From the NCBI GenBank assembly GCA_913056215.1, contig CAJXMN010000004.1:1-64000 (forward strand): 64,000 nt of DNA. Direction: 5' to 3'. A model generated the notes under the pieces. It did not search any database. It had not been told where the DNA came from and worked only from the letters and a program-made list of their open reading frames with translations. The translations under genes were made by a program, and so were the position numbers. Of this stretch, positions 34,401-43,790 are shown piece after piece. This DNA comes from an uncultured Flavobacteriales bacterium. Its GTDB lineage: Bacteria > Bacteroidota > Bacteroidia > Flavobacteriales_D > Crocinitomicaceae. The first letter of the stretch is position 1, and the number at the start of each line of letters is the position of its first letter.

Positions 34401-35203
34401 AAAAAGAAGTTGAAAATCAAAAAGGGATAATAGAAGAAACTCATAAAGAGATTACTGATTCGATTAGTTACGCGAGACGAATCCAGAATGCGATTTTACC
34501 ACCTTATAAATTAATAAAACAGTATCTGCCTGAAAGCTTTATACTGTATAAGCCTAAAGATGTTGTAGCTGGTGATTTTTATTGGATGGAAAAAATGGAG
34601 GGGCGAATATTGATTGCCGCGGCAGACTGCACAGGACATGGAGTTCCTGGCGCTATGGTTAGTGTAGTTTGTAATAATGGGTTGAATAGAAGTGTCAGAG
34701 AATATGGGTTAACCGATCCGGGAGGAATATTGAACATGACAAGAGATATTATTGTTCAAGAATTTGAAAAAAGTGAAAATGATGTGAATGATGGCATGGA
34801 TATAGCCCTTTGCAAGCTTGATTTCAAGTCTCCCTCTCAGACTGTTCTTCATTACGCAGGAGCACATAATCCACTCTGGATTATACGAAATAACGAAATA
34901 TTGGAAACCAAGGCCAATAAACAACCTATAGGAAAGTTTCACAAACCTCAACCTTTCACTACACACACTTTTGAATTGCAAAAAGGAGATACTATCTATC
35001 TATTCTCGGATGGTTATGTGGATCAGTTCGGAGGAGAGAAAGGAAAGAAATTCAAAGCAACTAAATTTCGTAAGTTATTGCTCTCCGTCCAAAACAAACC
35101 GATGGAGGAACAACGGGTAATAATTGACGAGACTTTTGAAGCCTGGAAAGGGAATTTGGAACAGGTGGATGATGTATGCGTTATTGGGGTGAGAATTGAA
35201 TGA
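31439..35203 (+). CDS. Propeller/Y_Y_Y sensor lipoprotein with SpoIIE-type PP2C phosphatase
   Basis: A 1254-residue protein starting at a TTG. It has a lipoprotein signal (ASLILASC, Cys17) and a linker with two SGDTV-TG-P-KGK-type repeats. Fourteen ~42-residue two-component-regulator propeller blades follow (about 195-790; consensus GNLWFGT-GGGVSKYDG-SFTHYTEKEGLS), enough for two seven-bladed propellers. Next come a Y_Y_Y domain (about 840-920), a membrane helix (GLYVLFAITFIFILF), a coiled coil rich in Glu/Lys, and a C-terminal SpoIIE/PP2C phosphatase (ARRIQNAILP, VVAGDFYWME, ADCTGHGVPGAMVS, LFSDGYVDQFGG, VDDVCVIGVRI). It probably senses an extracytoplasmic ligand and dephosphorylates a cytoplasmic anti-sigma-factor antagonist or similar partner. 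None is adjacent. It lies inside a tRNA-bounded island. Confidence 0.9.
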   Translation: MKSKINYIIASLILASCSGKKDIETNPPPLNHQYQTVEANPENGYIVNSVTGDTINPIVLESGDTVRTGVPIDTKGKIIDMDSCTQAKTIPVKHPDSSFNANPNVKYVPDNLKVRFVNHDSLNKFSVQKINDLPSDNSQSVLSHYILNSTGDTVLTGLPQPVKGKVVKVKQPRATSALPPEFKDAAIANIQYLDVDHGMSSSYVISSAQDRDGNLWFGTNGGGVGKYDGNVFMHFTIDNGLINSIVRTILEDTRGNLWFGTDGGISMYDGRSFTNFTEKQGLSSNKIKSIIEDKNGNIWFASLGGGVSKFDGECLIHFTKKEGLSSNDIRTLKEDRDGNLWLGTARQGIIKYDGKSFTHFTEKDGLSNNKVWSILEDSRGDLWFGTYGGGVNKYDGKSFTHITEKEGLSSNTIWSIHEDSSGNLWFGTRNGGVNKYDGKSLTHYTEREGLSNNSVWSILEDNSGNLWFSTNGGGVSKYDSRSFKHYTVEEGLSNSLVMSAGEDKMGNLWFGTIGGGVSKYNGKSFSHYTKNEGLPNNVIMSIIEDKDENIWLATYGGGVCKYDGESLTHFTEKQGLSDNAVLCILEDKEGNIWFGTKSHGVSKYDGKSFTHYTVEEGLSSNFVWSILEDKTGNIWFSTMGGGVTKYDGKSFVHYTEKEGLSNNFVYSIIEDKKGKLWFGTNEGITRYDGKSFVYFTEKNGLSDNVVFSLIDDNENNIWAGTENGLTLFDFDEYGRASTQNEEELKKDLTDDHFSLYRFKKPDGLKGLDFQVNSAFLDSESRMWWGSGKSLTSLAMKKFEVAQTSPAVFLRQLDIDEQFIDYRNLPDSLANSIKMKDAQVFNNYPLNLELPYYKNHLTFHFSAIDWFAPYKIQYSYIMEGLNTTWSNPTKEPKADYRNLSYGTYTFKVRAIGESGDWSEPFEYTFTITPPWWHTWWARGLYVLFAITFIFILFRWRTAKLKKRQIELEFEVDSATHEIRMQKEVVEKQKKEVENQKGIIEETHKEITDSISYARRIQNAILPPYKLIKQYLPESFILYKPKDVVAGDFYWMEKMEGRILIAAADCTGHGVPGAMVSVVCNNGLNRSVREYGLTDPGGILNMTRDIIVQEFEKSENDVNDGMDIALCKLDFKSPSQTVLHYAGAHNPLWIIRNNEILETKANKQPIGKFHKPQPFTTHTFELQKGDTIYLFSDGYVDQFGGEKGKKFKATKFRKLLLSVQNKPMEEQRVIIDETFEAWKGNLEQVDDVCVIGVRIE

Positions 35204-35344
35204 TCGTTCTATAACACAGCCTAAAAAGAACCCTACGGGTCACTCTTGCTTACCTTTATCCAAATTGTTAATTTGAACTATCAAGAAGATAATTATAGGA
35301 ACTTTACTCGGATTTATTTTATGTGCAGGATCTTGGTTCATTAC

Positions 35345-35560
35345 GGTTCTGTCGCATTAATCTCATCACGATTGAAAAATACCAGTTTTTAAGTGAAATC
35401 TAGCCATCAATGATAGGAATATCTTGAATGAAGATGATTCTTCAATATAACCTCTATCCCTGCTAAGGTTCGCTGAGTAGATTCGAACTTTGAATTCTAC
35501 GCAATAGCGTTTCTTATAAAGAGCATCAAAATTAATGAAGTTCCTCAAAGTTCTCCAATA
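35345..35560 (-). pseudogene. Remnant of an insertion-sequence transposase 3' end
   Basis: The IS-like terminus GGTTCTGTCGCATTAAT (35345-35361) is followed on the minus strand by a reading frame ending at 35366 that translates to LYKKRYCVE ... SSSFKIFLSLMARFHLKTG. It looks like the degraded C-terminus of an IS5-type DDE transposase (LYKkRf-vE... then a hydrophobic segment). The 5' part is missing, and the boundary near 35560 is approximate. The family assignment is tentative. Confidence 0.4.
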
Positions 35561-35597
35561 AGTTTAGCTACGTTGCTACCTTCGGTGGTGAACTATT

Positions 35598-35679
35598 TCC
35601 TGCCGGGGTCACAAAGAATGGAAAAGCTCAACGCTCAGCGTTGGGTTTTTTTATCCGTTCTATTTCGTAGTCTGAAAAC
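35598..35679 (+). repeat. Right copy of the tRNA-Arg 3'-end direct repeat (att-like)
   Basis: An 82-nt near-identical copy of 31043-31125, starting TCCTGCCGGGGTC and ending CTGAAAAC, including a duplicate terminator (35624-35653). There is no 5' tRNA half here, so it is not a functional tRNA gene. Confidence 0.85.
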
Positions 35680-35846
35680 TTGTTTTCAAGCGGAGAAAAA
35701 AAGATAGAATTTCATTTGTTGATTTCAGTTTTTTGGCGTATATAAAAAAGTTGTGGTGCATTTGAACCGAATTACATTTTTAGAAATACTTAAATTCTAT
35801 GCTAACATCAATAGTAAATAAATAATGAATGATATTTAATTGAACT

Positions 35847-36206
35847 ATGAGTATATCTCTTGATAATCCTTTATTTATAATTCCATTCTCGACTGGACTA
35901 GTATTTTTGCTTGTCGGATTGATAATGTTAAAATTTCCACCAAAAAAAATAAATGGGCTGTATGGATATAGAACTACGAGTTCAATGAAAAATCAAAAAA
36001 GGTGGGATTTTTCTCAAAAATTCTCAGCGATTGAATTGATTAAACTTGGATCAGTTTTAGCTTTAACTTCTATTATTGGTTTAATATACAATCCAGATGG
36101 TAATCTGGGAATGTTATTAGGGTTAGGATTAATGATATTCATGGTCGTGCTTTTAATTATACGAGTTGAAAAAGCAATTAAGAATAAATTTAAAAAAGAA
36201 GAATGA
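35847..36206 (+). CDS. SdpI-family membrane protein
   Basis: A 119-residue protein with three hydrophobic segments and the SdpI/YfhL family signature KINGLYGYRTTSSMKNQKRW at residues 33-52. SdpI proteins give immunity to the SdpC toxin in Bacillus. In most genomes, as here, no toxin is adjacent and the role is unknown. The stop codon is followed within about 6 nt by an attC-like palindrome, so the gene looks like a captured cassette. Base composition is A+T-rich like the rest of this accessory stretch. Confidence 0.82.
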   Translation: MSISLDNPLFIIPFSTGLVFLLVGLIMLKFPPKKINGLYGYRTTSSMKNQKRWDFSQKFSAIELIKLGSVLALTSIIGLIYNPDGNLGMLLGLGLMIFMVVLLIIRVEKAIKNKFKKEE

Positions 36207-36211
36207 CGACG

Positions 36212-36289
36212 CCACAACGTCACCTAAGCTTCAGCTCTTTAAGTGCATTCGTGGTAGCGCCTCGAAAGCTTAGCTGAGGACCGTTATGG
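36212..36289 (+). repeat. attC-like palindrome behind the SdpI-like gene
   Basis: The left arm (AACG at 36216-36219, TAAGCTT at 36225-36231) pairs with the right arm (AAGCTTA at 36266-36272, GACC and GTTATGG at 36283-36289), with an unpaired base between the inner and outer pairings. The right end shares TAGCnnnnGACCGTTATGG with the site at 7797-7816, allowing a one-base difference in spacing. It sits immediately after a stop codon, as attC sites do. Confidence 0.5.
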
Positions 36290-36342
36290 ATAGTGGCGAT
36301 TTGATACCTAGAAACCGTTGCTACAATTGCGAGCAAAAGCAT

Positions 36343-36591
36343 ATGAAGTATCTAATTTTAACAGCTACAATAATTATTTCATTACTCTCCTTTTGGTTAG
36401 GTTGCCTTTATTTTGGACGAGTATTTCTAGATTACAACTCAGAAGGTAGATATTACTCAGTCGAAGAGGGTACAGTATATTTAGAACAGACTTGTGAAGT
36501 ATTTGGAGTTCTAACAATAGTGGGAATAGTTATCAGTTCTCTTTTGGTGATATGCTCTTATAGGTACTTTAAAAAGCGTGAAAACAAATAA
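36343..36591 (+). CDS. Small two-helix membrane protein
   Basis: An 82-residue ORF from the ATG at 36343. It has two membrane helices (ILTATIIISLLSFWLGCLYF and FGVLTIVGIVISSLLVICSY) flanking a ~30-residue polar loop with several Tyr/Glu, and ends in a basic tail (RYFKKRENK). An earlier in-frame ATG at 36286 lies inside the palindrome core and would add a polar extension. No family is recognised. It may be a second cassette gene, but no palindrome follows it. Confidence 0.5.
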   Translation: MKYLILTATIIISLLSFWLGCLYFGRVFLDYNSEGRYYSVEEGTVYLEQTCEVFGVLTIVGIVISSLLVICSYRYFKKRENK

Positions 36592-39162
<2,571 letters not shown>

Positions 39163-39181
39163 CTACGCATAAGTTCAAAGA

Positions 39182-39215
39182 AAGCGAGTTGTTAGTTATA
39201 GCAACTCGCTTTTAT
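39182..39215 (+). terminator. Intrinsic terminator after katG
   Basis: AAGCGAGTTG and CAACTCGCTT form a 10-bp stem around TTAGTTATAG, followed by a T-rich tract. Confidence 0.87.
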
Positions 39216-39452
39216 TTTAAATTTAATTTATGTATCATCTTCGTATTCAACTACCTAAAATAAAAACACATCTAGCTTTTGGCAAGTTGTAACTTTTCTG
39301 CATGTCGGGTTCAGGATTATTGTTCATTCTATCTATTGCTTTTCCTAGTGCCCTTCCTGCGTTCTCGACTTTCTCGACTGTCACCACGGTTGACACACAT
39401 GATCGCCTAAGCCCAATCATCATACAGGTCAAGCTAAACAGAATGAGTAACG

Positions 39453-41555
39453 TTACCTTAAAACGGATACAGATCCTGTAATAATATTCGATTTGGTATT
39501 ATCTAATTTGTACTTGATTTTCCAGTTGTAAGTTCCATCTGGAACCATTTTTCCATTATGCGTACCATCCCATGCATCTAAGGAGTTATTTGTAGTCCAT
39601 ATTAACTGCCCCCATCTATTGTAAATTGAGATGGACTCAACGGTATTGTTAATATCTGACACTCTAAATACATCATTGTCACCGCTCCCATCAGGTGTAA
39701 AAGCATTAGGGACGTAAATAAATGCGGAACTTTCTACATTTACCAATTCATAGCGTTTATAATGACAACCATTCTTATCAATAACATTCAGTTCAGCTCG
39801 AACACTCGTTGCGCTAGCTGGGAGGTATTCTACTTTATCAACATTTTCGTAGGTTGAGCCATTTATTGTCCATGTATTTTGATAATCGGTCTGTGATGTT
39901 TCTAAATCAAAACTGATTTGATCATCATATTCTGGATGGATGGGGCTAGATGAAATGTTAAAATCGAAATTAGGAAATATTTCTACCGATGCAATGTTTG
40001 GTAACGTATAATTACAACTGGCATTACTTGTTGCTGTTAAGTTAACGGTATAGTTTCCGGGAGTGGAATACGTATGTTCTAAATTCATAGATGTACTCGT
40101 GTTTCCATCTCCCAATTCCCATTGTACTGATGAAAACTGATCAGGGTTGTCGGGAGTTATTTTTAACAATAGTTCACCACAACCACTAGTATCCAGGAGG
40201 TTTTGGTTAAATGCTATTTCGTCGACTATAACGTCTATTGTATCTGTTTGAACTGTACAAGCACCAACCTGTCTTTCAAGCCAGTAAGTTCCAGGCTCGT
40301 TGGTGGTTAGTACGGAGTCAGTGCTTCCGTCTGACCAAAGGTAGTTTTCGGATGTGTTCGATTGAATGTCCCCATCAATTTGAACATGATCACCAGCGCA
40401 AATAGTAGTGTCGTTTCCTAAGTCTAATGGCGGCTGACTTAATTGTGTGGGGTTATAGTACCATGGTAGACCATAGACTGTATTTACAGCTCCTAAGTTT
40501 ACTGCATTTTCCACATAACCACATCCTGTACCAGTCACACTAGGATTATTGATGACTCCAAGGAAATTCGACCCCGAAGGAAAAACATTGTAGTTAACAT
40601 AAATTTTATCGTCTGGTGCAATTTGTAGAGCCCCTGCTTCTCCACTTGGCGTAAGATCACCAATTTCTGTTCGTGTTGTTGAAATGTTTCCTGCGGTTAA
40701 GTCGTATTGATGTATTTTTCCGTTTCCAAGACTTCCAACGTATAGCACATTTCCGTCACGAGAGAATTCTGCTCCATTACCCCGGGTTGACGCATCTGAA
40801 TGGATCATATTAATATTTGATGCAGTTCCATTACTGTTATTGAAATCAAAAAGGAGTATGGTGCCAGAAAACAATGGTTTGGTCATCACAAATTGATTGC
40901 TTTGTGGTCTAGGTTTTAATGTGCCTTTTGCATGGTCTGAGTTATTAAAAACAACACCAATGTTGCTTGTTACAGGAGTGGTGTTAATTCCACTGTTCGT
41001 TAATTTAAAAGCGTTGAGTACTGGGTTTGTTTGATCACCATGTGTTAATATCCAGGTATCTTCGCAGTTACTGTGAGGAGAGGCACTTATCCATTCGCCA
41101 GAGTTACCTTTTAATAAAATGTTTTTGTTCGAGGTTATAACATCCCCAAGTCCTCCATTTAGTGATAGGTCTACTTCAGAATAGAAGGTGCCTATTGTGG
41201 TATTTGGGATATTGGAATGAGAACTGTTATAAATGATGTAGTACCTGTCTGTTGTATTTGGTTTTGCTAGAGCGATACACTGAGAGCTTGTACTACCATT
41301 CAAACCTGTTCCATTAGGCATAAGGTTATGATTTGAATCCCAAACTTTAACACCATTTGTATAGAAGAGTAAATTCCCATTTGCATCTGTCATTGTGTAG
41401 CACGATTCAGTTGTTTCTATCGCGCTTCCAATCGGAACAGGACTTCCTGAGGTGAAATCAAGCCCGGTATTATCTCCAAAATGCCAAAGGTCATGTTGTT
41501 GGGCGTTGATTCCAAAGGTTAAAATTAAAAAGAAAAGTAATGTTTTTGAGTTCAT
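39453..41555 (-). CDS. Secreted surface protein with PKD and gliding-associated C-terminal domains
   Basis: A 700-residue protein with a signal peptide (FFLILTFGINAQQ). The first ~330 residues (HDLWHFGDNTGLDF, CYTMTDANGNLLFYTNGVKVW, TRTEIGDLTPSGEAGALQIAPDD) are the N-terminal propeller-like module common in Bacteroidota surface proteins. An Ig-like module (ICAGDHVQIDG) and a PKD domain (QWELGDGNTSTSMNLEHTY, about 480) follow, then a ~90-residue gliding motility-associated C-terminal domain (YVPNAFTPDGSGDNDVF, IYNRWGQLIW, WDGTHNGKMVPDGTYNWK). It is probably exported by type IX secretion and anchored at the surface. It ends 290 nt from katG. Confidence 0.88.
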   Translation of the reverse strand: MNSKTLLFFLILTFGINAQQHDLWHFGDNTGLDFTSGSPVPIGSAIETTESCYTMTDANGNLLFYTNGVKVWDSNHNLMPNGTGLNGSTSSQCIALAKPNTTDRYYIIYNSSHSNIPNTTIGTFYSEVDLSLNGGLGDVITSNKNILLKGNSGEWISASPHSNCEDTWILTHGDQTNPVLNAFKLTNSGINTTPVTSNIGVVFNNSDHAKGTLKPRPQSNQFVMTKPLFSGTILLFDFNNSNGTASNINMIHSDASTRGNGAEFSRDGNVLYVGSLGNGKIHQYDLTAGNISTTRTEIGDLTPSGEAGALQIAPDDKIYVNYNVFPSGSNFLGVINNPSVTGTGCGYVENAVNLGAVNTVYGLPWYYNPTQLSQPPLDLGNDTTICAGDHVQIDGDIQSNTSENYLWSDGSTDSVLTTNEPGTYWLERQVGACTVQTDTIDVIVDEIAFNQNLLDTSGCGELLLKITPDNPDQFSSVQWELGDGNTSTSMNLEHTYSTPGNYTVNLTATSNASCNYTLPNIASVEIFPNFDFNISSSPIHPEYDDQISFDLETSQTDYQNTWTINGSTYENVDKVEYLPASATSVRAELNVIDKNGCHYKRYELVNVESSAFIYVPNAFTPDGSGDNDVFRVSDINNTVESISIYNRWGQLIWTTNNSLDAWDGTHNGKMVPDGTYNWKIKYKLDNTKSNIITGSVSVLR

Positions 41556-41742
41556 AAAAGGGTAATTATCTTTTTCAATAAAGACTGACTTAATGAGTTT
41601 GAGGTTGTCCGGAAATCAGCTTATTGATTGAAATGTTGCTTTTAATTGATGATGTGTTTGAAATGGGTGTAGAGCTGTATAAAAATGATTTAGAAGTCAG
41701 GAGACATAAGGCTAAATTCAACTCAATCTTTCCACAGTTGTA

Positions 41743-42381
41743 TTATTCCGATTTCACTAATTCCGCTAACCTCTTTTCAATTGCATACCCCTTAATCCCC
41801 ACCTTATCTTCAAAATATTCTTTGAGTTTGATTTCGCTCAAATTATAGGTTTCTTTGAGTCCGTTCATAATGGTGAGTAAATACTGTTCACTGGGCGGAT
41901 TGATCGCTTCTGTCAGTTTTCGTTCATTCGTAAAAGTGAAAATAGGGTGCCCTTTTTGATCGCCCAAATAAAGTAGATTTCCATACCATGAATTCTCTTT
42001 AACAACAAGAGAACCCTTTTCTTTAGCTTGCTGAAGATCAATGCGCAATTCTCCTTTGAAATTGTTTTCTTGTTTGACAACTTCAATAAACTGGTCAACT
42101 GTTATTAAGTACATTCTCCCATACGTCTGAATGTTATCGTTGAATTTGGTATTTATAAATCCGACACCTCCAGCATCCCAACCTTTCGCATGCTTGGCAA
42201 AATACAATTGGTGATTGATAGATACTTCCTCTTTCGCTATAGGTAAAGTTTTGTCTGTACAACCTGGATTCGTTTTTTTAGCCCCTTTCGGTTGACCACC
42301 TAAAATGTAACAGTGAAATCGATCTTCCAAAATATTAGAACCATAACTGGCGTACCAAACATGTTTTATTTTTTCGGACAT
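41743..42381 (-). CDS. Gamma-glutamylcyclotransferase-like (GGCT/AIG2-fold) protein
   Basis: A 212-residue cytoplasmic protein beginning MSEKIKHVWYASYGSN. The Y-x-SYGSN loop near the N-terminus is the substrate-binding signature of the GGCT-like fold, and EDRFHCYILGG follows as in long bacterial members of this superfamily. The region GWDAGGVGFI and the later YGRMYLITVDQF strand fit the domain. The catalytic Glu typical of true gamma-glutamylcyclotransferases cannot be placed with certainty, so enzymatic activity is open. It is a stand-alone gene next to a small membrane protein. Confidence 0.68.
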   Translation of the reverse strand: MSEKIKHVWYASYGSNILEDRFHCYILGGQPKGAKKTNPGCTDKTLPIAKEEVSINHQLYFAKHAKGWDAGGVGFINTKFNDNIQTYGRMYLITVDQFIEVVKQENNFKGELRIDLQQAKEKGSLVVKENSWYGNLLYLGDQKGHPIFTFTNERKLTEAINPPSEQYLLTIMNGLKETYNLSEIKLKEYFEDKVGIKGYAIEKRLAELVKSE

Positions 42382-42509
42382 TTAGTTTGTTTTAACGATT
42401 TACAGCTATGCTATGTCTGCTGTATTTTAAAATTAAACATTAATTTGAAAGGTGGAGATGGTACAGCGAAAAATGAGCAGTCAACTCAGAACTTTTCCAG
42501 AAATCTTTG

Positions 42510-42791
42510 TCAAAAGAAACTACCAATGGTAATCACTGAACAAATAGCGAGTGCTAGCAAACTTATTAAGTTTAAGACATTCAGTTTATGTTGAACTAAA
42601 TAAATCACTCCAAATACTAAAAAGAATAGTTGTGCCAGTAGAAAGGGAATCGTCAGTAGCTCTCTAAAAACACCAATTAATACCAAATCAATCTTAAAAT
42701 AATAAACCAGCCACAACAACAGGAAGTAGGATACAATTGCAAAATTTACAATCGTGAGTCTGTTATGAGTAATGAATTTGTTAATATTCAT
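42510..42791 (-). CDS. Small membrane protein
   Basis: A 93-residue protein with three hydrophobic helices (VNFAIVSYFLLLWLVYYF; LLTIPFLLAQLFFLVFGVIYLV; VLNLISLLALAICSVITIG) and a short basic N-terminus (MNINKFITHNRL). The pattern of helices and loops is convincing for a real membrane protein. No family is recognised. It is separated from the GGCT-like gene by 128 nt on the same strand. Confidence 0.55.
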   Translation of the reverse strand: MNINKFITHNRLTIVNFAIVSYFLLLWLVYYFKIDLVLIGVFRELLTIPFLLAQLFFLVFGVIYLVQHKLNVLNLISLLALAICSVITIGSFF

Positions 42792-42910
42792 TCAAATATA
42801 AGATTTATTCCCACTAAAAAGCGAGCTCGAAACCTTCTATAGGTGCGGATTTCAATCTGAGCTATAGAAGCCTCAGAGCTAACCCTTTAATTTTTTCGCT
42901 TAAAAAACAA

Positions 42911-43105
42911 TTACAATATAGATTTATCCTTAAACCAATCTTTCCAACCTAAAAAAGAAGTTTTCGATTCGCCATTCGGATCATTTATCCACAAATCACA
43001 AATATTGCAGCGCGCCTGGCTTGTCTTGTTTTCTCTCTTGTCTATTAAGTATCCAGCGCTTTCAAATCGAGAGGTGTTTGCTCTCGTTACTTTCTGTTCA
43101 TTCAA
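42911..43105 (-). CDS. Doubtful small ORF with a CxxC pair
   Basis: 64 codons beginning directly after a stop. The product is polar with RCNICDLWINDP (a CxxC) and a Trp-rich end (FLGWKDWFKDKSIL). The amino-acid mix is plausible for a protein, but no family, promoter or coupling supports it. Confidence 0.22.
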   Translation of the reverse strand: MNEQKVTRANTSRFESAGYLIDKRENKTSQARCNICDLWINDPNGESKTSFLGWKDWFKDKSIL

Positions 43106-43160
43106 CTTCGTCGACTGACACCGTCAACACCTCATTATTTTTCAACAATTAATTTTTAAT

Positions 43161-43178
43161 CCCACTTTTTACCACAAG
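43161..43178 (-). promoter_or_regulatory. Upstream MraZ-box-like sequence (minus strand)
   Basis: The minus strand reads TTGTGGTAAAAAGTGGG, two GTGG-containing boxes spaced 10 bp apart, as in the pair next to mraZ but in the opposite orientation. Confidence 0.4.
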
Positions 43179-43276
43179 CGATTTTAGACTTAAGATCCAC
43201 ATTATTACTACTTTTTTGAAGTTTTTATGTAACTTTGATCGAAAAAGTTACGTAATAAGTTTTCAACACTGTTTTA

Positions 43277-43294
43277 AAAGTGGTAAAAAGTGGT
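43277..43294 (+). promoter_or_regulatory. MraZ boxes upstream of mraZ
   Basis: Two AAAGTGGT boxes (43277-43284 and 43287-43294) repeat with a 10-bp period, 35-52 nt before the mraZ ATG. MraZ of other bacteria binds GTGG-type direct repeats with 10-bp spacing in its own promoter, so these are probable autoregulatory operators. Confidence 0.65.
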
Positions 43295-43328
43295 AAATTT
43301 CCATTATTTTTACACATTATAACTGTAC

Positions 43329-43790
43329 ATGGCAGGATTAGTAGGAGAATATGAGGTAAAACTGGACGCTAAAGGGCGTTTCTTGTTCCCTTCTCACTTG
43401 AGAAGGCAATTATCTCCTGCTGCCCAGGAAAGTTTCATGTTGAATAAAGGTTTTGAAGATTGCTTGACGCTCTACCCCATGAATGAATGGGAAAAGCTGA
43501 GCGAATCGTTGAGTAAGATCAACCTCTTCAAACCGAAGAATCGAATGTTCTACCGTTTGTTTCATCAGGGAGCAAAAGATGTGTCGCTAGACAAAACGGG
43601 TAGAGTCTTGATTCCTTCTTCACACATGGAACGGGTCGGTCTGAAAAAAGAGGTGATGCTCATCGCTTACAACGACCGAATTGAGATCTGGGACAAATCC
43701 AAGTACTTCGAAATGATCGAAGGCTCCATGACAGACTTTGCTGATTTGGCAGAGGAAGTAATGGGTAATATTGGAAATGAAGACGAATAA
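43329..43790 (+). CDS. mraZ: Transcriptional regulator MraZ
   Basis: A 153-residue protein, first gene of the dcw cluster. It has two tandem AbrB-like SpoVT domains: residues 5-55 (GEYEVKLDAKGRFLFPSHLRRQL) and about 75-130 (AKDVSLDKTGRVLIPSSHMERVG), each with the DxxGR motif. MraZ forms a ring and represses or tunes the dcw promoter by binding repeats upstream, and suitable repeats are present at 43277-43294. It overlaps rsmH by 14 nt, so it is co-transcribed with the cluster. Confidence 0.95.
   Translation: MAGLVGEYEVKLDAKGRFLFPSHLRRQLSPAAQESFMLNKGFEDCLTLYPMNEWEKLSESLSKINLFKPKNRMFYRLFHQGAKDVSLDKTGRVLIPSSHMERVGLKKEVMLIAYNDRIEIWDKSKYFEMIEGSMTDFADLAEEVMGNIGNEDE

Larger units (their letters stand above)
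35204..35846. other. Gene-poor stretch with IS remnant and tRNA duplication
   Basis: About 640 nt containing an IS-like end and transposase fragment (35345-35560), the second copy of the tRNA-Arg 3' end with terminator (35598-35679), and an A+T-rich leader for the SdpI-like gene. No intact gene is seen. Confidence 0.7.
42792..43328. other. Long leader/intergenic region before the dcw cluster
   Basis: About 540 nt. It contains a doubtful 64-codon ORF on the minus strand (42911-43105) and MraZ-box-like sequences at 43161-43178 and 43277-43294. An A+T-rich stretch leads into mraZ. Confidence 0.6.

Noticed and set aside
39247-39432. 61-codon minus-strand ORF between katG and the surface-protein gene; the frame upstream of its ATG reads like a hydrophobic signal (KVTLLILFSLTC).
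   Set aside because: There is no start codon before the hydrophobic stretch, and the ORF from its ATG has no signal or family features. It may be a decayed lipoprotein gene, but the evidence is too thin to annotate.
42313-42594. 93-codon plus-strand ORF between the GGCT-like and membrane-protein genes.
   Set aside because: It overlaps the start of the GGCT-like gene and the end of the small membrane-protein gene on the other strand, and its translation shows no coherent features.
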